In this document: positions 55,528 through 64,000 of the stretch, in pieces | Position numbering within the stretch: the first letter of the stretch is position 1 | Layout of the letters: every line of letters starts with the position of its first letter | Source of the DNA: an uncultured Prevotella sp. | GTDB taxonomy: Bacteria; Bacteroidota; Bacteroidia; Bacteroidales; Bacteroidaceae | NCBI GenBank assembly: GCA_934217675.1 | Contig: CAKQCV010000005.1 | Span: forward strand, 1 to 64,000 | DNA length: 64,000 nucleotides | Reading direction: 5' to 3' | The notes under the pieces: model-generated | Databases searched by the model: none | Told to the model about the DNA's origin: nothing | Seen by the model: only the letters and a program-made list of their open reading frames with translations | Translations under genes and position numbers: made by a program

Positions 55528-58155
55528 ATGGCAAAAAAGGATAATGGACTGACGCCTATGATGCAGCAGTTCTTCTCGCTAAAGGCTAAACACCCAGACG
55601 CACTGCTACTTTTCCGCTGTGGCGACTTCTATGAAACTTATTGCGATGATGCAGTAGACGCAAGCCGTATACTCGGCATAACATTAACAAAAAGAAATAA
55701 TAGTGGGAATAAACCATCGACAGAAATGGCAGGATTTCCACATCATGCCCTTGACACATATTTGCCAAAACTCATAAGAGCAGGCAGAAGAGTTGCTATC
55801 TGCGACCAATTGGAAGATCCGAAACTAACGAAAAAACTTGTCAAAAGAGGAATAACAGAACTTGTTACTCCAGGAGTGGCACTTACTGACAACGTGCTAA
55901 ACTACAAGGAAAACAATTTCCTTGCAGCCATCCACTTTGGCAAAGGTGCCTGTGGCGTGGCTTTTCTTGATATTTCAACAGGGGAATTTCTTACAACAGA
56001 AGGACCATACGACTATATACAAAAGCTTATTGCCAACTTCCAACCTAAAGAAATTCTCTTTGAAAGAGGAAAGAAAGCTGATTTCGAAAGATTCTTTGGA
56101 ACAAAACATTTCACATTCGAACTTGACGAATGGGTGTTCAATGAACAAACGGCAAGGCAAAAGCTACAGAAACATTTCAATGTCAAAAATCTGAAAGGAT
56201 TTGGTATCGACCATCTGAAATGCGGTATCGTGGCAAGTGGAGCCATACTGCAATATCTTGAGATAACACAACATACTCATATTAGCCATATTACATCAAT
56301 ATCAAGAATTGACGAAGAAAGGTATGTAAGACTTGACAACTTTACTATCCGCTCACTGGAACTCACACGCTCTATGCAAGACGGCGGAAGCTCACTTATT
56401 GATGTTATAGACCGCACATGTTCACCTATGGGAGCAAGAATGCTAAACCGATGGGTAAGATTTCCTCTGCGCAATGCTGCCGATATCAATAAAAGGCTTG
56501 ATGTAGTGGAGGAGTTCTTCAAAGATACAAATCTGAGACAGGTCATTGATGAAAATCTTGATGGCGTTGGCGATCTTGAACGTATCACAGCAAAAGTGGC
56601 TACGGGAAGAGTAACACCAAGAGAAATAGTGCAGTTAAAGAATGCCTTGCTTGCAATGGTGCCTATAAAAGAAGCGTGTGCCGCATCTGAAAACAGCATG
56701 CTTTCTATTTTGGCTGAGAAAATAGACCCTTGCAAGGAACTTAGCGACAGAATAGAACACGAAATAGAACCAGATCCACCTCAGCTTGTTAATAAAGGGC
56801 ACGTAATAAGAAGTGGAGTAGATGAAGAATTGGACAATACAAGAGATATTGCATATAACGGGAAAGATTATCTTCTGAAAATTCAAGAAAGAGAAACCGA
56901 GGAAACGGGAATAAGTAGCTTAAAAATCGGATATAACAATGTTTTTGGATATTATCTTGAGGTGAGAAATTTACATAAGGACAAAGTGCCTGAAACATGG
57001 ATAAGGAAACAGACTCTTGCCAATGCTGAGAGATATATCACTCAGGAACTTAAACAATATGAGGAGCAGATTCTCGGGGCTGAAGACAAAATATTGCAAT
57101 TGGAAAGTAAACTTTATACAGAACTTGTACAGTCTGCCCAGCATTTTATCCACACCATACAGACTGATGCACATATTATAGCACAACTTGACTGCTTGCT
57201 GTCATTTGCAAAAGCTGCGGAAGAACACCGATACGTTAGACCGCAAATCTTGCAAGACGATATTGTTATAGATATACATCAGGGAAGGCATCCTGTAATA
57301 GAAACACAAATGCCTGTGGGGGAGAAGTATGTTCCCAATGACATATATCTCGATGACAAGAAACAGCAAATAATGATAATAACAGGTCCGAACATGGCAG
57401 GAAAGTCAGCCTTGCTGAGACAAACAGCACTCATAACCCTTATGGCACAAATTGGATGCTATGTGCCAGCAGAAAGTGCAAGAATAGGTATCGTGGACAA
57501 GATTTTCACACGTGTCGGTGCAAGCGACAACATATCTATGGGCGAATCTACGTTCATGGTAGAAATGACAGAAGCGGCAAATATACTAAACAACGTAACT
57601 CCACGCAGTCTTGTTCTGTTTGATGAATTGGGACGCGGAACAAGTACATACGATGGAATATCTATAGCATGGGCAATTGTAGAATATCTGCATGAACAAC
57701 CACGTGCCACAGCAAGAACACTGTTTGCCACACACTATCATGAGCTAAACGAAATGGAAAAGAACTTTAGCAGAATAAAGAACTACAATGTCAGTGTGAA
57801 AGAGGTGAACGGAAAAGTTATTTTCTTGAGAAAACTTGAAAGAGGAGGCTCCGAACATTCGTTCGGTATCCATGTTGCACAAATTGCAGGAATGCCTAAC
57901 AGCATTATCAATCGTGCAAATGTGATACTTAAACAACTTGAAACAGACAACAGTGGAGTAGGAGCTGCAGGAAAGGCTGCAGTAGAGAATATAAGTATGC
58001 CAGGTAATGAAGCACAACTAAGTTTCTTTAAACTTGACGATCCTGTTTTGTGCCAAGTTAGAGATGAAATACTTGACCTCGACATCAATAATCTCACACC
58101 TATGGAAGCACTTAATAAACTCAACGATATAAAAAACATCGTAGGAGGAAGATAA
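55528..58155 (+). CDS. mutS: DNA mismatch repair protein MutS
   Basis: 875 residues. The mismatch-binding Phe-x-Glu motif is GDFYETY (Phe34, Glu36). The ATPase is intact: Walker [16 protein letters not shown] near 618-632, Walker [13 protein letters not shown], and FATHYHEL. The start [16 protein letters not shown] and the length place it in the MutS1 group. It recognises mispaired bases and recruits MutL. The GNAT acetyltransferase starts 1 bp after the stop, and the pair is followed by rpoN. Confidence 0.97.
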   Translation: MAKKDNGLTPMMQQFFSLKAKHPDALLLFRCGDFYETYCDDAVDASRILGITLTKRNNSGNKPSTEMAGFPHHALDTYLPKLIRAGRRVAICDQLEDPKLTKKLVKRGITELVTPGVALTDNVLNYKENNFLAAIHFGKGACGVAFLDISTGEFLTTEGPYDYIQKLIANFQPKEILFERGKKADFERFFGTKHFTFELDEWVFNEQTARQKLQKHFNVKNLKGFGIDHLKCGIVASGAILQYLEITQHTHISHITSISRIDEERYVRLDNFTIRSLELTRSMQDGGSSLIDVIDRTCSPMGARMLNRWVRFPLRNAADINKRLDVVEEFFKDTNLRQVIDENLDGVGDLERITAKVATGRVTPREIVQLKNALLAMVPIKEACAASENSMLSILAEKIDPCKELSDRIEHEIEPDPPQLVNKGHVIRSGVDEELDNTRDIAYNGKDYLLKIQERETEETGISSLKIGYNNVFGYYLEVRNLHKDKVPETWIRKQTLANAERYITQELKQYEEQILGAEDKILQLESKLYTELVQSAQHFIHTIQTDAHIIAQLDCLLSFAKAAEEHRYVRPQILQDDIVIDIHQGRHPVIETQMPVGEKYVPNDIYLDDKKQQIMIITGPNMAGKSALLRQTALITLMAQIGCYVPAESARIGIVDKIFTRVGASDNISMGESTFMVEMTEAANILNNVTPRSLVLFDELGRGTSTYDGISIAWAIVEYLHEQPRATARTLFATHYHELNEMEKNFSRIKNYNVSVKEVNGKVIFLRKLERGGSEHSFGIHVAQIAGMPNSIINRANVILKQLETDNSGVGAAGKAAVENISMPGNEAQLSFFKLDDPVLCQVRDEILDLDINNLTPMEALNKLNDIKNIVGGR

Positions 58156-58156
58156 T

Positions 58157-58669
58157 ATGGGAAGAGATGTAAAGGAATTTGTTATCCGTCGTGTAAAAGA
58201 GAGTGATGCTTCTTCTATAACACAAATATATAACTACTATATAAAAGAAACAACAGTAACTTTTGAGATAGAACCCCTTACCGTAGACAACATGCTGCAA
58301 CGGATAAAAGGAATATCTGCCAAATATCCATACTTTGTAGCCGTAGAGAATGACAATATAGTAGGATATTGTTATGTACATCCATGGAAGGAACGTGCTG
58401 CTTTTTGCCATACTTTTGAGGTAACTATATATATAGATAGCACACATAAGGAAAAAGGACTTGGAAAGCAGATGATGGAACATCTCGTTGAAGCATGCAA
58501 GAACATGGAAGAGTGTCACGTCCTCATTGCAAGCATAACCGAAGAGAACAAAGTAAGTCTCGCTTTCCATAAACGTATGGGATTTGAGGAAGCATCATTA
58601 TTCAAGAAAGTTGGGTACAAATTTGACAGATGGCTCGATGTTATAGACATGGAAAGAATCATAAAATAG
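58157..58669 (+). CDS. GNAT acetyltransferase, PAT-like
   Basis: 170 residues with the GNAT fold in order: IRRVKESDASSITQIYNYYI, the phosphinothricin-acetyltransferase-like region IKETTVTFEIEPLT, VENDNIVGYCYVHPW, the acetyl-CoA motif EKGLGKQMMEHL, and a final FHKRMGFEEASLFKKVGYKF. Relatives acetylate amino acids or small amines; the substrate is unknown. The gene begins 1 bp after mutS and is certainly cotranscribed with it, though a functional link is not implied. Confidence 0.92.
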   Translation: MGRDVKEFVIRRVKESDASSITQIYNYYIKETTVTFEIEPLTVDNMLQRIKGISAKYPYFVAVENDNIVGYCYVHPWKERAAFCHTFEVTIYIDSTHKEKGLGKQMMEHLVEACKNMEECHVLIASITEENKVSLAFHKRMGFEEASLFKKVGYKFDRWLDVIDMERIIK

Positions 58670-58720
58670 AAGCAATATAAAATTTATTTGTTGCTTAACA
58701 TGTATAACAATAAAATTTTA

Positions 58721-58728
58721 TAATTTTG
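58721..58728 (+). promoter_or_regulatory. -7 box immediately before rpoN
   Basis: TAATTTTG ends only 7 nt before the rpoN ATG. If used, the transcript would start at or next to the start codon. No TTTG lies at the right distance, so the box may be accidental. Confidence 0.4.
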
Positions 58729-58735
58729 CAGCGTT

Positions 58736-60292
58736 ATGGCACAGAAGTTATTTCAAACTCAAGAGCAGAAAGCGGTACAGACACAGCGCCTCACTCAACA
58801 GCAGATGATGGCTGTGAAAATGCTGGAAATGCCGCTCACAGAATTGGAACAGAGCATTCAGGCTGAAATTGACGACAATCCAGCCATGGAAAGCACTGAG
58901 CCTGATGATGTGATGAATGTTAATGACAACAGTGATGATGCTGACGACACAGTCTTCTCTGGTACAGATAATTCTGATGACACAAACGACTCTACTGACA
59001 GTTATGAAGAAGAGTTCAATGCCAATAAAGAGAAAGAAGAAAGAGATTCAGCTCTCGACGATGCCCTCTCTAATATTGGAATGGATGACAGGATGCCAGA
59101 AAATGAACACTCGTCATACGGGAACACCGACAATGCCGACTATGAAGAAATGGTGTACGGTGAGCAAGCCTCATTCTACGACAAGTTGAAAGAGCAAATG
59201 ATGGACGTGGAACTTGATGACAAGCAAACTGAAATCATGGAATATATCATAGGCTCACTTGACGAGGATGGAATGTTAAGGAAAAGTGCTGATAATATTA
59301 GTGATGAACTTGCTATATACCATAATATAGACTGCACGGAAAAAGATGTAGAGCAAATGATAAAAGTGCTGCAAACATTTGATCCGGCTGGCATCGGTGC
59401 ACACGATCTGAAAGAATGCCTGCTGTTGCAAATAACAAGGAGACCCAACAACAAAATCAGTGAACTGATGCGGAATGTGATAGAAAAGCATTACGATGAG
59501 TTCATGAATAAGCACTGGGATAAAATAGTCAAACAGATGAATATGAATAGTGTTACGGCAGACACCGTGCATAAAGAACTCTTGAGACTCAACCCTAAAC
59601 CTGGAGCAGCATTGGGAGAAACTGAAGGAAGAAACATACAACAGATAACACCAGACTTCGTGGTGGATACTGCCGACGACGGTACTGTTACATTTTATAT
59701 AAATAACGGACATATACCAGAACTTTATGTATCTTCCTCGTTTAACGAACTTATACAAGGATATAAAAAGAACAAGGCTTCGATGTCGAAACGTGACAAA
59801 GAGGCTTTACTCTATGCTAAAGAGAAAGTTGAAAGAGCGCAAGGATTCATAGAAGCAGTGAAACAAAGGCAACGCACTTTATATATCACAATGAAGGCTA
59901 TAATAGATATTCAGCTTAAATTTTTTCAAGATGGTGATGAAAGTGATATAAAGCCAATGATATTGAAAGACATTGCTGACCGCACAGGACTTGACAGTTC
60001 AACCATATCAAGAGTGAGCAACATGAAATATGCCCAAACAAGGTGGGGAACATTTAAACTCAGACATTTCTTTAGCGACAGCGTTAAAACAAACGATGGA
60101 GAGGAACTGTCAACAAGGAAAATAAAAATAACACTGAAAGAAATAATAGAAAATGAAGATAAGACAAAACCTTTAAGTGATGATGCTCTTACAAAAATAT
60201 TGTCACAAAAGGGATTTCCTATCGCAAGAAGAACCACAGCAAAATACAGGGAACAACTGGGAATACCAGTTGCACGACTAAGAAAGAAATGA
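58736..60292 (+). CDS. rpoN: RNA polymerase sigma-54 factor
   Basis: 518 residues in the standard order: a Gln-rich activator-interacting region I (residues about 15-50, QRLTQQQMMAVKMLEMPLTE), an acidic Asp/Asn/Ser-rich region II (about 55-150), the core-binding domain, then the DNA-binding part with the RpoN box ARRTTAKYREQLGIP near 498-512. It directs polymerase to -24/-12 promoters activated by AAA+ proteins. The 3' end overlaps the next gene by 4 bp (ATGA). No enhancer-binding protein gene is in the window. Confidence 0.96.
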   Translation: MAQKLFQTQEQKAVQTQRLTQQQMMAVKMLEMPLTELEQSIQAEIDDNPAMESTEPDDVMNVNDNSDDADDTVFSGTDNSDDTNDSTDSYEEEFNANKEKEERDSALDDALSNIGMDDRMPENEHSSYGNTDNADYEEMVYGEQASFYDKLKEQMMDVELDDKQTEIMEYIIGSLDEDGMLRKSADNISDELAIYHNIDCTEKDVEQMIKVLQTFDPAGIGAHDLKECLLLQITRRPNNKISELMRNVIEKHYDEFMNKHWDKIVKQMNMNSVTADTVHKELLRLNPKPGAALGETEGRNIQQITPDFVVDTADDGTVTFYINNGHIPELYVSSSFNELIQGYKKNKASMSKRDKEALLYAKEKVERAQGFIEAVKQRQRTLYITMKAIIDIQLKFFQDGDESDIKPMILKDIADRTGLDSSTISRVSNMKYAQTRWGTFKLRHFFSDSVKTNDGEELSTRKIKITLKEIIENEDKTKPLSDDALTKILSQKGFPIARRTTAKYREQLGIPVARLRKK

Positions 60293-60906
60293 AAATCAGA
60301 AGAATCATGACGTTGGCAAAGATTGTGAGCATGTTCTCATCACCATTCTATTTGCCTATTATCGGACTTGGGGCTTTATTTACATTAAGTTATCTCAGCT
60401 CGTTTCCGTTCATTTACAAGATGTTCGTGCTGATTATGGTGTATCTATTCACAGTTCTCATGCCAACATCGCTCATTAGGCTATACCACTGGTATCATGG
60501 GTGGACTCCTTTTGAGCTTGGAGCAAGAGAAAGACGCATGATACCGTATCTGGTATCTATTCTCTGCTATTTCTCATGCTATTATTCGATGATGCTTCTG
60601 CATGTACCCCATCTAATGGGAAGTATTGTCGTTGCGGCTCTTGCCACACAGATTATATGTGCTGTAATAAATCTTTGGTGGAAGATTTCTGTACATATGG
60701 CAGCTATAGGAGCTATGACAGGTTCCCTTGTGGCATTTTCCGCTATATTCATGTTTAATCCAATTGAATGGCTGTGTATATTATTCTTGTTTGCTGGTCT
60801 TGTGGGGAGTGCAAGGATGATATTAAGACAACACACACTCAGACAACTGAACATTGGATACTTGATAGGAACTATAACTGGATTCGTAACCGTAATGATG
60901 GTGTGA
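60289..60906 (+). CDS. PAP2-like integral membrane protein
   Basis: 205 residues with about six hydrophobic helices. The C-terminal half has WWKISVHMAAIGAMTGS and RMILRQHTLRQLNIGYLIG, resembling the last part of PAP2-type phosphatases (His, then Arg/His). The full PAP2 signature with the KxxxxxxRP lysine is not seen, so activity is doubtful. It starts inside the rpoN stop (ATGA), implying coupled translation, and is followed by purE after 38 bp. Function unknown. Confidence 0.75.
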   Translation: MKIRRIMTLAKIVSMFSSPFYLPIIGLGALFTLSYLSSFPFIYKMFVLIMVYLFTVLMPTSLIRLYHWYHGWTPFELGARERRMIPYLVSILCYFSCYYSMMLLHVPHLMGSIVVAALATQIICAVINLWWKISVHMAAIGAMTGSLVAFSAIFMFNPIEWLCILFLFAGLVGSARMILRQHTLRQLNIGYLIGTITGFVTVMMV

Positions 60907-60944
60907 GTCATTATAAAACAGAAAACGATTAAAAAAAAATATAT

Positions 60945-61454
60945 ATGAAACCATTGGTTAGTATTATCATGGGCAGCACAAGCGATCTGCCTGTAATGGA
61001 AAAAGCTATGAAGTTCCTCGATGAGATGGAGATACCATTCGAGGTTAATGCATTGTCAGCCCACCGCACTCCAGATGCAGTGGAGACATTTGCCAAAGAG
61101 GCTGCAAACAGAGGTCTCAAAGTTATTATTGCCGGTGCTGGAATGGCTGCAGCTTTGCCTGGCGTTATTGCTGCATCAACAACATTACCTGTAATCGGTG
61201 TTCCAATAAAAGGAAGTGCTCTCGATGGAATGGATGCAATGTTGAGCATCATACAGATGCCACCAGGAATACCAGTTGCAACAGTTGGAATAAATGGTGC
61301 AATGAACGCTGCAATATTGGCTGTTGAGATAATGGCACTTGCTGATGAAAAACTTGCAGAGAAAATGAAAGTCTACAAGGCTGGACTTGGAGCAAAGATA
61401 GAAAAGGCAAACAAGGATTTGGCAGAGGTTAAATATAACTTCAAGACTAACTAA
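60945..61454 (+). CDS. purE: N5-carboxyaminoimidazole ribonucleotide mutase
   Basis: 169 residues, class I PurE. It moves the carboxyl group of N5-CAIR to form CAIR in purine synthesis. Motifs: IMGSTSDLPVMEKA (near the start), VNALSAHRTPD with the catalytic His, and GAGMAAALPGVIAA. It lies 17 bp before ispG and 38 bp after the membrane protein gene. No purK is seen in the window. Confidence 0.96.
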   Translation: MKPLVSIIMGSTSDLPVMEKAMKFLDEMEIPFEVNALSAHRTPDAVETFAKEAANRGLKVIIAGAGMAAALPGVIAASTTLPVIGVPIKGSALDGMDAMLSIIQMPPGIPVATVGINGAMNAAILAVEIMALADEKLAEKMKVYKAGLGAKIEKANKDLAEVKYNFKTN

Positions 61455-61471
61455 AATTAAAATTTTATACA

Positions 61472-63439
61472 ATGACCAATATTTCAACCAATTCTTCTGC
61501 AGACTGCAAAGAGAAGAATACAGACTTAGGTGGATTCAACTATAGTCGCAGACAAACTCATGAGGTTTTTGTTGGAGCTACTCCACTTGGTGGAAACAAT
61601 CCAATACGCATACAGTCAATGACAACAACTCCAACTACAGATACCGAAGCCTGTGTAGCACAAGCTGAAAGAATAATAAAGGCAGGTGGAGAATATGTAA
61701 GGCTTACTACTCAAGGAGTGCGTGAGGCTGAGAATCTGAAAAATATCAACGCAAGATTGAGAGAGGAGGGATATATGACTCCTCTTGTGGCTGATGTTCA
61801 CTTTAATCCACATGTGGCTGATGTGGCGGCATTGTATGCAGAAAAGGTCAGAATAAATCCAGGGAATTATGTTGACCCAGCAAGGACATTTAAAAAACTT
61901 GAATACACTGACGAAGAATATGCTGAAGAACTAAAAAAAATAGAAAAACAATTCGTACCATTCTTGAATATTTGTAAAGAGAACCATACAGCTATTAGAA
62001 TTGGCGTAAACCATGGTTCTCTTTCTGACAGAATAATGTCAAGATATGGAGATACTCCTGCTGGTATTGTGGAAAGCTGCATGGAGTTTCTTCGTATATG
62101 CAAAAGAGAAAAGTTTGATAATGTTGTAATCTCTATCAAAGCAAGCAACACGGTAGTGATGGTGCAGTCGGTAAGGCTTCTTGTTGATACGATGATAAAA
62201 GAAAATATGGATTATCCTCTGCATCTCGGAGTCACAGAAGCAGGAGAAGGAGAAGATGGCAGAATAAAAAGTGCTGTAGGAATAGGAGCATTGCTTGCCG
62301 ACGGAATTGGAGATACTATCCGTGTTTCTTTAAGCGAAGACCCTGAGGCTGAGATTCCTGTAGCACGTCATCTGGTTGACTATATAACAAAACGTGAAGG
62401 ACATATGCTTATTCCTGGCAATTTCTTTGACGATTTCAATTGGGTTTCTCCAGAACGTCGCACCACTGTTTCTGTCAATAATATAGGTGGAGATTTCTTG
62501 CCTGTTGTCATTTGTAGCGAACTTGACAATGGTAATAGTGTAGAATGGGGCAAAATATCTCCGGACTATATCTATGTTGGAAACAAATTACCAAAAAATA
62601 TTGTAAAAGGGCAAAGATATATTGTTGACTTCAATTTGTATGCACAATTAGCAAATTCTCCTGTCGCTAACTTTATTGATGATGATAATAAAGAAACAGT
62701 AAATGATATTGACATAGAGAACTTTTTCCCTATATTTCCATATAATGCCACACCTTTCATGAGTGGTATTGATGCTAAGTTGAAATTCCTCGTATTACCT
62801 TATGGAGCTCCAAGCGAAGAGTATATCCCATGTCTAAAAGCTCATCCTGAAGTTGTTGTCGTAAGCGTAAGCAATCATCAAAACAGATTGGGCGAACAAC
62901 GTGCACTTGTTCATGAGATGATGGGAGCAGGTATTAAAAATCCTGTAATATTCTGCCAATCATATAACCATAACAAGCAGGAGAAAGGTGACTTCCAACT
63001 TGAAGCTGCTGCCGATATGGGAGCTTTAATGTTTGACGGATTTACAGATGGATTATGGCTGATGAATAATGGCGACCTGCCAAACGGTGTAATTTGCGAA
63101 ACAGCATTTGGAATATTGCAAGCTGCAAGACTGCGTACAACCAAAACAGAATATATAAGTTGTCCGGGCTGTGGAAGGACCCTCTATGATTTGCGTACAA
63201 CAATCGCACGCATAAAAGAGGCGACGAAAGATATGAAGGGACTGAAAATAGGCATCATGGGATGCATAGTAAATGGTCCGGGAGAAATGGCAGATGCCGA
63301 TTATGGATATGTAGGAGCCGGTCGTGGTAAAATTTCTCTCTACAAGAAAAAAGTTTGCATAGAGAAGAATATTCCAGAGGAAGAGGCTGTAGACAAGCTT
63401 CTTGAATTAATAAATAAAGAAGAGAGCATAAAGGAATAA
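61472..63439 (+). CDS. ispG: 4-hydroxy-3-methylbut-2-enyl diphosphate synthase, long form
   Basis: 655 residues, the long form with an inserted domain found in Bacteroidota, Chlamydiae and plants (the E. coli form has about 370). N-terminal TIM-barrel: IRIQSMTTTPTTDTEAC, EYVRLTTQGVREAENL, RIGVNHGSLSDRI. A middle insert runs roughly 300-530. The C-terminal 4Fe-4S domain has SCPGCGRTLYDL and GIMGCIVNGPGEMADADYGY, with the three cluster cysteines. It catalyses the penultimate step of the MEP isoprenoid pathway, supplying the C5 units for UppS. The GH3-family gene starts 18 bp after its stop. Confidence 0.96.
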   Translation: MTNISTNSSADCKEKNTDLGGFNYSRRQTHEVFVGATPLGGNNPIRIQSMTTTPTTDTEACVAQAERIIKAGGEYVRLTTQGVREAENLKNINARLREEGYMTPLVADVHFNPHVADVAALYAEKVRINPGNYVDPARTFKKLEYTDEEYAEELKKIEKQFVPFLNICKENHTAIRIGVNHGSLSDRIMSRYGDTPAGIVESCMEFLRICKREKFDNVVISIKASNTVVMVQSVRLLVDTMIKENMDYPLHLGVTEAGEGEDGRIKSAVGIGALLADGIGDTIRVSLSEDPEAEIPVARHLVDYITKREGHMLIPGNFFDDFNWVSPERRTTVSVNNIGGDFLPVVICSELDNGNSVEWGKISPDYIYVGNKLPKNIVKGQRYIVDFNLYAQLANSPVANFIDDDNKETVNDIDIENFFPIFPYNATPFMSGIDAKLKFLVLPYGAPSEEYIPCLKAHPEVVVVSVSNHQNRLGEQRALVHEMMGAGIKNPVIFCQSYNHNKQEKGDFQLEAAADMGALMFDGFTDGLWLMNNGDLPNGVICETAFGILQAARLRTTKTEYISCPGCGRTLYDLRTTIARIKEATKDMKGLKIGIMGCIVNGPGEMADADYGYVGAGRGKISLYKKKVCIEKNIPEEEAVDKLLELINKEESIKE

Positions 63440-63457
63440 TCACAAAACAATAAAATA

Positions 63458-64000
63458 ATGAGCTTAACCCAAATAATAAGAAATGCTTTCGTTACCCGAC
63501 AGAAGGAGATTGAAAGATATGATAAGGAAGCAGAAACTTTGCAGATGCAGACTCTTGAATATCTTACAAAAGCTGCAAAAGATACGGAATATGGAAGGAA
63601 GCACGCTTTCAGCGCAGTAAATACGTATGAGGATTTTACTGCCAATGTCCCTGTCAACACATACGAGGAACTGAAAGGGGATATTGACAGAATGCGACAT
63701 GGTGAGCGTGATGTTCTATGGAAAGGTACAGTGAAATGGTATGCAAAATCTTCAGGAACGACAAACGACAAGAGTAAATTCATTCCCGTGAGTCATGATG
63801 GACTAAAACATATACATTATGCTGGCGGAAAGGATGTAGTGGCATTATACCTAAGAAACAACCCTAAAAGTAAATTGTTTGACGGTCGAAGTCTTATCCT
63901 TGGCGGAAGTCATTCGCCTAACTATGATGTAGCAAACTCATTGGTTGGCGATTTGAGTGCCATTCTCATAGAAAATATAAATCCATTGGCAAATCTTGTG
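63458..64000 (+). CDS. GH3 family protein, N-terminal part (cut by the window edge)
   Basis: Starts ATG at 63458, 18 bp after ispG, and stays open to the end of the window (181 codons); the rest is outside. The start MSLTQIIRNAFVTRQKEIER, followed by the adenylate-forming signature WYAKSSGTTNDKSKFIPVS, matches GH3-type proteins. These in plants join amino acids to hormone acids; the bacterial role is unknown. It is missed by tools that need a stop codon in the window. Confidence 0.88.
   Translation, partial: MSLTQIIRNAFVTRQKEIERYDKEAETLQMQTLEYLTKAAKDTEYGRKHAFSAVNTYEDFTANVPVNTYEELKGDIDRMRHGERDVLWKGTVKWYAKSSGTTNDKSKFIPVSHDGLKHIHYAGGKDVVALYLRNNPKSKLFDGRSLILGGSHSPNYDVANSLVGDLSAILIENINPLANLV

Noticed and set aside
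1-64000. tRNA, rRNA, riboswitch or prophage genes
   Set aside because: I looked for conserved tRNA arms and other hallmark sequences and saw none; a covariance-model scan would be needed to be certain.

Overview
The window is chromosomal DNA of a Bacteroidota bacterium, most likely from the Prevotella/Segatella group. It is AT-rich. Genes carry the Bacteroidota -7 box TAnnTTTG, several with TTTG 19-20 nt upstream. Surface proteins carry type IX secretion (T9SS) C-terminal domains, and PorZ, a T9SS component, is encoded. Gene families and order (DUF6242/DUF6089/uppS/bamA/three Skp-like genes/murI; long IspG; PorZ; BspA-type leucine-rich repeats) fit that group. The genus is inferred; no rRNA or tRNA gene was seen.

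Layout. Positions 1-6724 lie on the minus strand: an Lrp-type regulator, a fused C26 amidase/M19 dipeptidase, a glutaminyl-cyclase-like lipoprotein, pyrE and a SRPBCC protein in one tight run, then argH and a small Cys4 lipoprotein. 7201-8770 holds rbfA and a LolC/E-type permease. 8973-17788 (minus) runs aroQ, an O-methyltransferase, leuS, a YitT protein, rdgB, porZ and a broken acyltransferase. xerD (17886) is divergent from aroQ. Three FKBP-type isomerases (19020-21783, minus) look targeted to three different places. A zinc-less sirtuin and an OPT transporter follow. 25173-32199 is a surface region: a PCMD/T9SS protein, an 840-bp non-coding stretch with a giant hairpin, a BspA-like protein and a membrane-bound TPR regulator. 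pckA and upp follow, then a lipoprotein with a frameshifted signal peptide.

36169-44484 is the outer-membrane assembly cluster. 45072-55189 holds a long RluA-type enzyme, reverse rubrerythrin, a lipoprotein, a T9SS cargo protein, a UPF1-like helicase and a large M16 protease; this block is bracketed by an inverted pair of 72-bp repeats. 55528 to the end is mutS, a GNAT acetyltransferase, rpoN, a membrane protein, purE, ispG and the start of a GH3-family gene.

The coding content is mostly core genome. I saw no prophage, insertion sequence, CRISPR array or recognisable defence island. The least explained material is intergenic: three arrays of 22-bp degenerate tandem repeats with unrelated units, a 119-nt near-perfect hairpin of GGCGCAAGT units with a second copy at the window edge, and the 72-bp repeat pair. 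Among genes, the points of interest are the porZ-acyltransferase operon with its decayed second gene, the C26-M19 fusion beside a glutaminyl cyclase, and two homopolymer tracts that could switch genes on or off. All calls come from reading the sequence by eye; no database search was run.
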